Shown piece by piece: positions 11,462 through 23,159 of a stretch of DNA of 64,000 nt; within the stretch, counting starts at the first letter, position 1; every line of letters starts with the position of its first letter. A model generated the notes under the pieces. It saw nothing but the letters and a program-made list of their open reading frames with translations. It was not told the origin of the DNA and did not search any database. A program made the translations under genes and the position numbers. The stretch comes from Gymnopus androsaceus JB14 (taxonomy: Eukaryota; Basidiomycota; Agaricomycetes; Agaricales; Omphalotaceae), in assembly GCA_009733575.1 (NCBI GenBank), contig ML769570.1, positions 62,001 to 126,000 of the forward strand, read 5' to 3'.

Positions 11462-11940
11462 ATGGATGAAGAACCATTACTTTGATGAACACCCGTGGAC
11501 GTTTGATTCTGCCCTGACATACCAGTCCCTACATTTTTAATCACCTCCCCATCTTTACAGTACGATTTGATTGTATTCATGTGGAAGCTGCGCTTCCTGC
11601 TTCTTTTCTTTCCTAGTTGTTTTCTAGATCTGTCGCTACGTATGATGCTGCTTATGACCGATCTGCATACCACATACCTAGTACCTTTTAAACCTTGATT
11701 TCCTTTTACATAGCTGACTTGATCACTCGGAGTCGTATACCTACCGCGTCAATGACATCTAGCGGACGTTGCATATAGAAAGTAGAATCTGTCGCAGAAA
11801 AGTTGAAAGGCCCAGTTTGGATGTGATGTTGGCGCGTTATAGGAACGGGCTGACGAAGAATAGTACGATTCTATAGCTTCCAGCGAAAAGGCAAACGCAA
11901 GTGATAGCGTGCTGTACGCCATGGAGGAACGAGGATACCA
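11462..11940 (+). other. 3' flank of GH16 copy 1
   Basis: There is no gene here. The first 250 bp (for example GTACGATTTGATTGTATTCA near 11561) is repeated after GH16 copy 2 at about 19440-19740, so the duplicated unit includes the downstream flank. Confidence 0.6.
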
Positions 11941-12050
11941 CGAGAATGATGTTCAAAATCATGGCAGCGCCTCCCCACATCTCTCCCATCCATACCCTTC
12001 TCCAAAAACAATCACTTTCAGATTAATGGAGGAAACTTGAAATGGATGTA
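11940..12050 (+). repeat. Partial duplicate of the NACHT gene start
   Basis: The block with ACCACGAGAATGATGTTCA and CCATACCCTTCTCCAAAAAC followed by TTTCAGATTAATGGAGGA is a diverged copy of 12195-12360, which holds the presumed start codon and first codons of the NACHT gene. It lacks further exons. Confidence 0.55.
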
Positions 12051-12308
12051 AGGGATAGCATGTAGCGCGTTGGCTCGTTATTGATATATTGAGGAGAAAC
12101 GTTATAGAGTATATCGGTACTTACAGCAACAGTTAGATACAATGAGAAACAATGCAGTGACGGCGTGGTAGCATTGATCACGTCAGTGCTGCCAGATACC
12201 ACGAGGATGATGTCAGAATCGTAATCATGGCAGTACTGAGACGTTGCTGTTGAATCATCTCTCGCTCTATCCACATCTCTCTCCCCATCCACATCTTTCT
12301 CCCCATCC

Positions 12309-15300
12309 ATGCCCTTCTTCGAAAACAGTCAAGGCATTCAGATTAACGGAGGACACTTCATTGCTGCGGGTGGTGACGTAAATATCGAGCAGGATGCCCT
12401 GGCTGTCCGAGTCAATCAGCAGCAGTTAGTGCTCCCTCCAGACGAAGCAAGTCACTCATGGGATTGGGGAAGGCCAGTAGACAATATATGGACTGGCACC
12501 TCCAATGCAGGAGTATCTGGAGTCCAAAGAAGATTCGAAACACGGGACAGACTCGACACACGCCATATCGTGCGCTTTAGCCTTTGACTTGATTTGTATC
12601 TTAAATACTGATTAAACTCCCCTCTTGCAGATAATTCATCTCGGGGACAAATCACCTATCATGCCGCTCCTCATCACAGCGAGCACACCGAGACTATCTA
12701 TTGATCCCAATTTTCATCCGCAAGATTGGAGTCAACCATATCTCTCAGTTCCCATTCCGAGAATTCAGGGATTCAATAATTTTCCCATTCAGGGAACCGA
12801 ACGCTTGGGTGGATATCTACCTCCATTGTGGGGACCTCCACAGTTTGAACTGCCAACAACCATAAATGGTGGAACATTTGTGAGCCATAGCATACCAGTG
12901 CCAAGGTGAAAAAGGCATGTTGAGCCCTTAAATGAGATCCATCCCCACTAGAACTGAATACTGAGTACAGGAATCAACATACTACATAGTGTGGTAGCAT
13001 TGGAAGCTCTTCATGACTCGGTGGAGAGCTCTCCCCAACCAAGATGTCATCCCGAAACACGTGAGAAAATGCTCAAAGATCTGCAGAAATGGACACTGGG
13101 GACAGACCCAACAAGCAGTAATATTCTTTGGCTGTATGGTCCTGCAGGTGCAGGAAAGTCTGCTATTATGCAAACACTCTCCTGCCAATTGCAGGATGCA
13201 GGCAGGCTTGGAGGTTGCTTCTTTTTCAAACGAGGGCATGCTACACGTGGGAATGCAAGAGCACTATTTGCAACCATTGCTTATCAGCTTGCAATTGGTG
13301 TTCCCTGGCTGAAAGGTCCAATTTCCCAAATTGTGGAAAACAATCCATCTATTGTTGGCAGATCCATTGAAACTCAGCTCCGGGAGCTGATTTCTGAACC
13401 TTGTCGTACCTCTAAACATCGAGACCCTGTTACAATCCTCATTGATGGTCTGGATGAGTGTGAAGGTCATCATGTTCATCTGGAAATACTGCGTGCAATC
13501 AGGAACTCTCTTGCAGATCATCTCCCTCTTCGAGTTATCATTGCCAGCAGACCAGAAGCCCATATTCAGGAGATGTTTGAATCACCACTCTACCATGGTT
13601 CATTGCCATCTATTCAATGTGGAAAAGTCATTGAATGATGTCCGAAAATATCTCTGCAGTGAATTGCACACGAATTCATCGATGAGCACAGCAGAACCAT
13701 GGCCAATATTCCACACCCATGGCCTCTAGCCTGATGTCTTGGAATAAACTTGTGTGGAAGTCATCTGGCTATTTCATCTATGCATCCACCATCATAAAGT
13801 TCATTGATGACAGAAAATTATCGCCCAACAGAGCGTCTGGCTATTGTCACAGACCAAAACAGTACTGAATCAGATTCAGCATTTGGTTCACTGGACCAGC
13901 TTTACATGACAATCCTTTCTACTGCTCCCAGGCAGGCCCAACTAATTCCTATCCTATGTGCTCTGGCAAACTTTTGATTTGACTCCTCTTGTCCTTGATC
14001 GACTGTTTGAGATGGAAAGTGTGGATGCACAGCTGGTACTGCGTGGCCTTTCTTCAGTGTTCGAAGTGCCACTAGATGATGATGATGATGAAATTTCTAC
14101 ACACCATGCATCATTCTATGATTTCCTGCGTGATTCAAGGCGCTCCCAGATTTTCTATGTTGGTAGCTTGGACCATCAGATGGATCTGGCTCGTTCCTTT
14201 CTGAAATTATTTGCTTGTCGCTATCGAGTATGAATGTATTGAAGAGTACACTCGGGAAGGGTAAGTCTTTTTCACAAAGATATTGAACTTCATGGTTTAA
14301 TTATCCTTTAAGATCTCCCCTATACCGCTTGATCCCATTTATCACCTCATTGCCTCCATCTGCGGAACTATTGCCTCTGATTCAAGCTATGAATCCAGAT
14401 TATATTTTTCGGCTTCAAGAACTGGAAATGATGATACCTTGGATGAAAGTTAGTTTCATACCTTTCAGTGTGCATAACAATTCTGACATGCACCTAGAAC
14501 ATTCATCCAGCACCCAAAGATTTGATAGGACTTTGGGAGGACTATCTTTATATGGATTTCATTTGGCTGACAACAGAGTGGATGCGAACTGATCCCATGG
14601 GCTGCATAGTGATGTGTCTGTTTCACTTGCTCACCATATTCAATTGGAGTCTCCTTTAGTCTTTCGTCTTCTTCAAGTCCAAATGTTGGAGCCTCATATT
14701 GACTATCTCAACGATCTCCGTTGGCTGTTAGATATCTCCTGGATTGACCTCAAGACAGCTATTTGTGGCCTTCGCTCAATCATTGGCAGAGATGACACAA
14801 AGCTTAGTGAACTTTATTATTCCTTGCCACATCCATCACTCCCTGGGGAGCCTTTCCCTTGGCCATCGGTATCCCGGGACATAGCATGTCGATGTATCCA
14901 CATTGCAAAGGATGTTCATGCTGGTGAGCTACCAAAGGAAACGCTCAGGTTGGTGGTGATATTGCGGAAACAAAATTTTCCTCATAATCCTATAGATGTT
15001 TCAGTATCTATAAATGGAGTTTACAAGTTAGATTATCCCCGCCCAGCCCTGAACTCCTTCGCGATCTCCGGAGCTTCCAACCGTTGGTCCACGAATGTGG
15101 TGCAGATGATATCTACCATGTTTTAAAGTGGCTCGAGGTGAGAGACAAGTATGTTCAGGCACTGTGATTGTTATTGAAAGCATTTTTTGACTCAGTCATT
15201 TCCTGATCCCCCACTTGAAGTAATCGTAGATTGGACACAATACTTGTCCGATATCCAGGTCATGCACCCATATTACAAGTTCGATCCATCTACAGCTGAA

Positions 15301-15396
15301 GACAAGTGGACACGTAGACAGAAATGGATTAATGATATAAAGTTATCCTTTCAGCATTGCCGCAGTCCGGTTCAGAAGACTCTTACAAATGTCTAG
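12309..15396 (+). pseudogene. NACHT-domain STAND NTPase, frameshifted
   Basis: The N-terminus (GIQINGGHFIAAGGDVNIEQD) is the short motif common at the start of basidiomycete NACHT proteins. The NTPase begins near 12991. It has Walker A GPAGAGKS near 13140, FFFKRG, and Walker B-like ILIDGLDECEGH near 13438, followed by VIIASRPE. NACHT proteins are intracellular signalling ATPases implicated in fungal non-self recognition and programmed cell death. Near 13615 the frame breaks and NVEKSLNDVRKYL continues in another frame. Several stops follow up to 13950. A later block (VDAQLVLRGLSSVFEVP and HHASFYDFLRDSRRSQIFYVG) matches the usual region after the NTPase. The C-terminal part to 15396 is only partly open and shows no recognised repeat domain. 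Copies of this family are numerous in mushroom genomes; this one is dead. Confidence 0.78.
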
Positions 15397-15720
15397 GGTC
15401 CGCTTTGATTCAAAGCCTACTATAGTCTACTACAAATACATGGAACCATGTAGCACCAATGTATAAAGCATTGCAAAGGACTTGACCACTGGCTCATTAT
15501 AAGTTGGTTATACGTTTATGATATGGATATCCGATACTGGTACACACAACTTGTCGACGGACAACGATTGAGATTCTACGGTTTCAAGGTATAGTACCAA
15601 CGCGACGAGAAGCAATGCAAGTGACTTTTTAATCTCTCCCTTCTAACGCTATATCATTTGTTCGCAATTTCGGGAAAGGGGACTCTAGGTAGGGTTCTGC
15701 ACCGTAGCATATACTGTTAT
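15397..15720. other. Spacer with no recognised feature
   Basis: This is ordinary mixed-composition sequence between the NACHT relic and the degenerate minus-strand gene. I saw no frames, hairpins or tRNA-like patterns in it. Confidence 0.4.
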
Positions 15721-15749
15721 GGCTGTATACTTTACACTGTATCATGAGA

Positions 15750-16860
15750 TTGAAGCCAGAGCATCTCATCTGGACGAAAAGGTATTGGTAGTTCTATCCG
15801 AGCACGGTGTGATGCTCCTCCTTTCCTTCCTCCTCTGCATCAACCTCATTCATGTTAAATTCATCTCGTCAGTTATTGCCATCAGTCGCAAGAAATTAAA
15901 ACTTCAAAAGCGATACCCACCGACTCACTATAGGTTTTGAACAATACCTTAATCCTCTCTCCAATAGTCATCCCTTGGATTATCGCACTGCCAGTGATGA
16001 AAAGGAATATGTAAGTCATGAATTTCATGTGCCACACGCTTCATCATCTCATACATCCGTTTCCTCGCGGAGTCAACCAAGGGAATACTATTGAGAGATC
16101 TAGAGATCGAAATTTCAACACCTTATCCCTGGTCACTGCAGAGAAAGCTAGCCAAATAATCACTATCCTCATCCTTGTTAGGCAAAAATTTCTTCACAAC
16201 GCGGACTAACGAGAAACCAAAAGTATACGCATGAACGGCATCGTCCCAGTCAATGGAAGAAAATGCTTGGGCATCTATCTACAAAATTTGATTCTGTCCT
16301 CCATCGATGCCAAACCATCCCGTATAGTGTATAAGAATATTCAATATCATTGCGTGAGCCAGAAACCAGATATCAATGAAAATAGAGTCAGAAAAAAGAA
16401 ATTATGTACGGAACTCGGACTGCTCACGATGCCCCAGATAAGTAATGCGCACCCTCAGGCTTGGCCGAGTTGATTCGGGAATGCCTTCAGGTTCGATAGA
16501 GGCCCGTGAGTCTTCTCTAGCTCGGGACATTTTCTCGAAGACTTTGTTGTACAGTTCAGGAATACTAGAACGAATGACAAAGTTTCCAGGGAATCGCCAG
16601 ATATCTTTGAATGAAGCCATGATCTGTACCGAGTGAATGCGGGCGCTCTAGATAATGGATTGTGAAAAAGACTCTGGTTTGGAAAACTGGATAGTCCACT
16701 TCGAAATCGTGACGATAGACGGTGTTGTTCCATCCGAAGTGATATGCCTATCTCGACTGCGGCCGTGATTGGGACTAGTCTGAACGGTGTAGCTCGTCTC
16801 TTCATTCGAGAAAGCATCGAGTTGATTGTTAAGGGCGTGAAATACGCAATCATGCGAGCT
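15750..16860 (-). pseudogene. Unrecognised gene, degenerate copy (paralog of 20426-21575)
   Basis: On the minus strand the first exon region (16853 downward) contains KDIWRFPGNFVIRSSIP, YNKVFEKMSRAREDSRAS and IEPEGIPESTRPSLRV. This is nearly the same as the better-preserved paralog at 20.4-21.6 kb. The second-exon region (about 15950-16300) is recognisable by homology but has stops and indels. The function is unknown. The gene lies head-to-head with GH16 copy 2. Confidence 0.55.
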
Positions 16861-16919
16861 GTATTCTTTTAAGAGGCTGAAGGATAATCTGGAATGTTCG
16901 CGTGTACGATGCTGCTGGT

Positions 16920-17420
16920 GCCATCATGGAATTAAGTTTGAATTAAACGTGCCAATTCTAGCGGGTTTTCTCTGCTAGTTAATCCATTGAATTTATCGCC
17001 CGGTTTCAAGCTTCATACAAAATTTCTCGTCCAGTGGCCACAAGTCATCGAATCAAAGGCATCCAATTTTAAGCGCTGGGCTTCCTTCATCTTCACTCTT
17101 CAGTCTTCTTCCCTTGTTGTTCAGATCTTTTATTCTACGTGTCCGATACTCAACGGATAATTCTTCTATTATTCTCAATATACAGACTCTAAACATCGAC
17201 GGAAATCAAGTTTTCCTCCTGGCAAGTTTGAAACTTTTCGCTGGGATTCGTTTGTAGGGCTCAGGTGAGTTTCTGTCTTCTGCCTCTACCACTGCCACTT
17301 TTCTTCACAGATCGGGTCAATTCAATCAATATTAGTTGCGTCGCATTGAAAATTTGTTTCGCTTAGTGCGCTAAATCCTACCATCCAAAATCTCTTCATT
17401 CTCAAAGAATTAATCTTACT
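16920..17420 (+). repeat. GH16 5' flanking unit, copy a
   Basis: This flank contains TCTTTTATTCTACGTGTCCG, GCTGGGATTCGTTTGTAGGG and the block TCTGTCTTCTGCCTCTACC. Diverged copies occur at about 21600-22010 and 26560-27032. The unit bridges the head-to-head minus-strand gene and GH16, and may contain both promoters. Confidence 0.6.
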
Positions 17421-17599
17421 CGATGGAACTTGTGTCTGCTATGCCTCTCTTGCTATCGATAGCGCGCGGACGATCCGATAATCTAACGTTCAATATCACA
17501 GCTTCAACAACCACCTTCCCTCCAGTCCAGACTCTGTCCATGAATGAAGAGTTTTCCTCATTATTTCACTCTCACTCCCTCACGAATCTTGGATTATTT

Positions 17600-19429
17600 T
17601 CTCTAATCGCATTGCGAAAAGTACAACAACACTCGGAGTTGCAGCGCTTTCGTTGGTTTCACTCGTGGCAGCCAGTTCGCACCACTACAATGCCGGACTG
17701 CATACACAACTTGCTTCGTGCTCGTGCATCTGAGAGAATCGCGTATTATGGGTACCAGAATTGAACCATCAACGCATGCGCAACCGTGTCTCAAAACACC
17801 GATATGATTGCTGGCCTCAGTGCCACCTATATCTCTGGCTGATTGTTGGCAACACGTACGTGTGTTTGACTGGCTCATGTTTTTGTTATTTTCTAACCCG
17901 GCTTTAGCTGACCGTCACCAACACGGACACGGGTGCCTCTATCGACGTCACTGCGACGGATAACTGGAAGGTCTATGGAGACAGCGACCTCTACTTGTCA
18001 ACAGGTGCTTTTGAGGCGTTGAATGCCGGAACGTTGAACGATGGTACTTGTAAGCACTTTATCTCCGACCAGCGTTTCGTTTCAGTGGCTGACTTTGTTT
18101 AGTAAACATCACCTGGGCGCGGGTGAGCTCCAGCTCCAGCAGCTCTTTCTCTGTCGCCTCTTCGAGCTCTGTTTCTGTCTCCAGCTCTTCCGCCGACTCC
18201 TCTTCTCCTACTTCCATCAGCGTAGCCGAAGCCATTACCCCAGCTCCCACCTTCAGCGCCTCATCCGCCGTCGCTTCTACTTCCACCTCAACTTCTGTTG
18301 CCTCTTCGACTTGTGACTCGGTAGCCATGCATGACTGCTGAATCAAGGCCTCAACTTGTTCTTTTTGCAGCGAGTTCCGCTTCCGCAGCAGCCACTGGCT
18401 CCTCTTCCAATGGCTGGAATCCCTCCCAGCCTTTCACTGGTCAAAACCGGATCAACTACTTTACTGCGTGAGCAGCCTTTCGTTTCCCATACCCTGCCCT
18501 GCCTCATACCTATTCCCTCCGCCAACAGCTCCTCCGAAGCCTCCGTCAGCTTTGATGGTAATGTGAGCATGTGGATCGACACAACTGAGTCCGCGAGCCT
18601 CCGAAACTCAATGAAGTTGTCTTTTTCCAAAACCTTCAAATGATGATCTTCGATATCGTCCATATGCGTACTGGATGTGGAACGTAAGTACCCTACCTCC
18701 CATCCTCACTGTGATACTTAATATTTTGATTAGCTAGTCCCTCTGGCTCCTGGGCAGCGGAACTTGGCCCGCTGGAGGCGAAATCTACATCATTTGAAGT
18801 CGTCAATGAATACATTCACAACCTCATGTCCATCTACACCTCCAAAGGCTGCTCCATCACGCAAAACAACGTCAGTGCCCTTATCAATTCCACCATCAGC
18901 GTTGCCTTCGACCTCGATTGCTACGCTTACGCTGACCAAGATCAAACCTGCGCCGCTACCTCTACCCAGACCAACTCCTACGGCTCTGGTTTCAACGCCC
19001 AAGGTGGTACTTGTGTCGTTCAGATCATCGATTCGGGTATCTACATCAACTACTGGGCGCAGGAAGTGTGTCGAGTGATATTACCAGTAGAAGTCCCAAC
19101 CCGAGCTCGTGGAGTGCTCAGACGTTCTTCTTGGCAACCAACTGTGCGATTGGGACGTACTTTACTGATCTTGCGCTTGTAATCGATAGCAACCTTAGTG
19201 GAACGTTCACTGAGGGCGTCTGGTCTACGAGCGGAGCAAGTGGCCAACAGACTAGTTGCGTGTCTTCCACTGAATACTCTACTGCTGCGTCATACGTTCA
19301 GAACGTGGGATCTGATTTCTCCGATGCTTACTAGGTGAGTCTTCCGTTCTTTTTCCTCTGGTTCGACACTGACCTCGATCTCTTTCTTTTTCGCAGCAGA
19401 TCTCGAGTATCAACATCTACTCTCAGTAG
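17600..19429 (+). pseudogene. DPBB-GH16 fusion gene, copy 2, inactivated
   Basis: This is a full-length but dead paralog of the gene at 9555. The start codon position reads ATTGCGAAA at 17611. The N-terminal domain has a TGA where copy 1 has Gly in YQNG-T. A few more residues are lost before the first intron. The catalytic stretch reads GAAATCTACATCATTTGA near 18780: the central Asp is Tyr and the second catalytic Glu is a stop, so the active site is destroyed. Downstream sequence retains the GH16 framework (SINYW-like region and the TYFTDLALVID segment near 19155) and the final SSINIYSQ. The exon-intron layout matches copy 1. At the frameshift position of copy 1, this copy is in frame (TACTTTACTGAT). 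Confidence 0.85.
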
Positions 19430-20425
19430 ATGATGAACCTATTACTTTGACGAACACTCGTGGACGTTTGACCTGACATACCAGTCCCTGCGTTTTTAAT
19501 CATCTCCCATCTCTACAGTATGGTTTGATTGTATCCATGTGGAAGCTGTGCTTCCTGCTCTCTTTTCTTTCCATTCTTCCTCGCTGCGTATCGATGCCAG
19601 TTGTTTTCTATGACTGATCTGCATACCACATACCTATTTTACCAATTTCCTACTTTTCAAACCCTTTACATAGTTGAATTGATCATCCGGAGTCGTCTAC
19701 CTACGTCAATGGTATTTAGCATTTAGCAGTCTGTGAACGTCGCACATAAAATAAAACGATTACTAACAGCCCAATTGCATAGTACCAAGGATGCATTTCT
19801 TTCTGAACTCTTTGATTGGAAATGCGCAAGCTGTTGAAGTTGGCGACTCAGTGCTCAGTACTCGGGCTCCATCACGATTCAAATATTCACCGGCTCTCTA
19901 GACTCTGACAGATCCTATCCAGTTTTCGCAATGTAAGTAAGTATGTAATAGTTTTTTTCTTCGTTTTCTCTACATCAAAAGTTCTGACAGATCCTGTAAT
20001 ACTGCCAAATTTACTTAACCCAACATACTGTAAGTAATGTTTTTTTGCACTTGCTGGGAATAGAATTCATACTTGGTATTAGTAACTTACTTGCGTTCGT
20101 CCTTAATTTGGAGAATACCCAAGTGTATGGTACGTCCATCCAAACGTTGACGAGGCGCAGAATTCGATCTTCGGGCGGTCTTGAATTTGTCAATCAGGTC
20201 TTTATTCTCTTCTTTTCATCTGTCAGTGTTCGGTCGAATTGTTCCACTTCCTCCTGGACAACGTAGAGTCAAAACGGTGCTCCACCTTCTTTCACCCTAC
20301 ACCCTATACCAGCGACAGCAGATGCCAAGGCTGCTCACTAGCACACTGGCCTATGTAATCATATTACCGTATATACTTCATTCTTGCTCTTCGTCTGTGC
20401 CAGTGTGAGGCACCTCCTTTCCTTC
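19430..20425. other. 3' flank of GH16 copy 2 and spacer
   Basis: The first 300 bp duplicates the flank of copy 1. From about 19760 to 20425 I see no coding sequence. Two near-repeats of TCTGACAGATCCT lie near 19905 and 19983. Confidence 0.5.
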
Positions 20426-21575
20426 CTACGCACCGACCTGATTCACCTTCGTCAAAATGCTCCCCAGCTGCTCGATTATTGGCATCAGCCACAAGATCAT
20501 ATGAGAATCTTCAAGAACGATATCCGTCAACTCGTCGCAGGCTTTCAACAATACCCAGTATACTTCATCCCCTCTCCAAAAGTCATCCCCTGGATTATCG
20601 TACTGCCAGCGATGAAAAGGAATCAATAGATCATGAACTTCATGTGCCGCACGCTTCATCGTCTCATGCATCCGTTTCCTTGCGGATTCAACCGAGGGAA
20701 TAAAAGTGTCTCTATTGAGTGCACCATGGACCTCTACTGGCAAGAGATCAAAATCAAAAATGGTCCTTTTCAACGCCTCACGGGCCTTATCATCCTCGCC
20801 AGAGCACATTGTAAAACCAAGCACGAGGTTTGTGAGTTTATCTGTCTTGTCGGACCCAAGTTCTCGCGCAATGCGGGAGGGCCCAAAAAGAAGCAGAAAG
20901 TACACCGCAGTCTGAATGGGATCATCCCAGTCAATGGAGGGAAATGCTTGGGCATCTATTTGCGAAATTCGATTATGTTCTTCATCGATGTTAAATCGAT
21001 GGTGCAGTGTGTATACGAATACTAAATATCATTGCGTGAGCCAGAAACCAGATAAATGAAAATGGAGCCAGAAGAAAGAAATCATGTACGTACTCAGACT
21101 GCTCACGATGCCAGACAATGCGCACCCTCAGGCTTGGCCGAGTCGATTCGGGAATGCCTTCAGGTTCGATGGAGGCCTGGGAATTTTCTCTAGCTCGGAA
21201 TATTTTCTCGAAGACTTTGTTGGACAATCCATGAATGCTAGAACCAGTGGCGAAATTTCCAGTGAATTTCCTGAAGTCTTTAAATGAAGACCATGATATG
21301 TATCGAGTGAATGTGGGTTGTCTAGATGATGGATTGTGGAAAAGACTTCGGTTTGGAAAGCTAGATAGTCCACTTTGAAATCGTGACGATAGACGGTGTT
21401 GTGACAACCGAAGTGATGCTGACTCTACTGGGGCTGTGATTGGGACTAGTCTGAACGGTGCAGTTCGTCCCCTCGTTCGAGAAAGCATCGAGTTGATGGT
21501 TGAGGGCGTAGAGTACACAACTATTGCGAGCTGTAGTCTTCTTTTATGAGGTTGAAGGATGTTCTGGAAAGGCAC
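20426..21575 (-). CDS. Unrecognised conserved gene, better-preserved copy
   Basis: The second exon (20905 downward, with upstream residues QAFPSIDWDDPIQTAVYF) is a clean 160-codon frame: LLLFGPSRIARELGSDKTDK, LTNLVLGFTMCSGEDDKAR, and a C-terminal part with HRWQYDNPGDDFWRGDEVYW. The first exon region (about 21290-21100) reads FKDFRKFTGNF, NKVFEKIFRARENSQAS and IEPEGIPESTRPSLRV. It joins the second across an intron of roughly 100-140 nt. Its N-terminal boundary is uncertain. I recognise no domain. The protein looks soluble, alpha-helical and without signal or membrane segments. It stands head-to-head with a GH16 5' flank, as its degenerate paralog does, so the two may have shared a bidirectional promoter. 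Confidence 0.5.
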
Positions 21576-21599
21576 ACGGCACCGTACGCGCGTACGATG

Positions 21600-22010
21600 C
21601 TGCCGGTGCCATCAAGCAAGAATTGAGTTTAAATTAAACGTGCCAATTCCAGTAATCTTTCTGCTAGTTAACCTGTTGCATTTATTGCCCGGTCTCGAGC
21701 TTCTCGCAGAACGAGTCGAATCAAAGGCAATTTTAAGCGCTAAGTGCTAAATGGGCAAGGGCGTCTACATAAACGATGACTTCATATCCCTTCTTGTTGT
21801 TTAGTTCTTTTATTCTACGCGTCCGATACTCAGCGAATAATTCTTTGAAACTTTTTGCTGGGATTCGTTTGCTCGCTGCTTGTATGGCCTAGCTAGCACT
21901 TTTCTTCCTAGAGTTGCATTGCGGGTTCCTTCAGAATTCAATCGATATCTGACCGCGTCACATTGAAAAGTTGCTCCAAGTCTAAACAGGCTATTTATCC
22001 CTTTTCCAGG
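21600..22010 (+). repeat. GH16 5' flanking unit, copy b (GH16 gene missing)
   Basis: TTTTATTCTACGCGTCCGAT and TTTTTGCTGGGATTCGTTTG match copy a. The homology ends near 22010 before any GH16 coding sequence, so the unit was truncated here. Confidence 0.6.
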
Positions 22011-22491
22011 ACCATCTACGCTTGTTCTCCCCAATGTCCTTGTTTCCAGAAACCATGAGGGACTTCCTCCTCACATGCCAACGTTATACATCTCTATGCC
22101 GCGTTCTTCGCTCCAATATTCACAACCTACAACTCCGGCATTTGCTCTCTTCTGGCCCAAGAACACCCGGCACATTCTCCGATACACCAGGCTAGCGAGG
22201 GGGGCTATCTCCCCACCCCCGACTGGGAGGGAGGCACGTACTGACTCGTTGACCCGTTACAGTTACTTTTGACTCACTCTCTCCCTTTTAACCTCAACCA
22301 GCGCTCCTCTACACCCCGGCACACCTCTTCTCCGATTCTTCACCGCCGACTCCAGTACCCACATCTTTCTATGACCCCCAAAATACTCTCTCCTCTCTCC
22401 CAATAGCCAAACCGAACCCGCTAACAAAAAAAAGTGCCAATCCCGGGTCTGATCCGTAATGTAATCCCACTTTTAGATCTCGGCTAAGGTT
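22011..22491. other. C-rich spacer without recognised gene
   Basis: The sequence is pyrimidine-rich, with runs such as CTCACTCTCTCCCTTTTAAC and a short palindromic CCCCACCCCCGACTGGGAGGG region. I found no convincing coding frame or repeat family in it. Confidence 0.4.
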
Positions 22492-22836
22492 ATGACTCTG
22501 TATTCTAGCTACAACGCAGCACGACATAGGCTGGAGTATGATCTATCTATATATTTCAAGGCTCCGAATCTATTGGTTTCTCTGGTTAATACCCAGGTTT
22601 TGTTGATGCTAGTAAAGCCGAGTTCATGTCTTAAAGACATGGTAGATCTTTGTGCGGGAGTCTCAAGTACTAATGGGGAGGTTGATTTCAGTGATAAGGA
22701 ATTTTTTGCGGCGCATACCCAAGAGAGACTACAGGATTGGGTTTTGGCAATGCACTTAGTATTCAACTACTATATGTCTCCACAGCCTCGAAGCTGGATA
22801 ATGCGTAAAGGATGCAGCGTGCGCTATGATACGTAA
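22492..22836 (+). CDS. Hypothetical 114-codon frame
   Basis: This is a single open frame starting MTLYSSYNAARHRLEYD. It has an acidic middle (NGEVDFSDKEFFAAHTQERL) and a hydrophobic, Trp-containing C-terminal part. No domain was recognised and there is no clear splice context. It may be chance or a fragment of a larger gene. Confidence 0.2.
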   Translation: MTLYSSYNAARHRLEYDLSIYFKAPNLLVSLVNTQVLLMLVKPSSCLKDMVDLCAGVSSTNGEVDFSDKEFFAAHTQERLQDWVLAMHLVFNYYMSPQPRSWIMRKGCSVRYDT

Positions 22837-23159
22837 GATGAACGGGTCTCGCGATTCCTTTTAATTCCCAATCTCTCTTAGTGTATGCTATCTTTCTATC
22901 CTCGACCCTCAGCCGCAACATCACAGTAATCAGTCTAAAAAACAATGACCGTAATATCTGTGGATCCTTCTTACAACTCAATCGAAACTCCAGAGCTTAA
23001 CTGCAAAAACACCAACTTACGAATCCCTCGTCTCGGTGCGTGAGGCAGAATCATGAAGCATGTTTCCTCCTAACTCAACAGATATTACAGTACTTTCTAG
23101 GTTCGTATTATCAACACTACACAACACAACACTGATAAAACCTCAATATTAAATATTTC

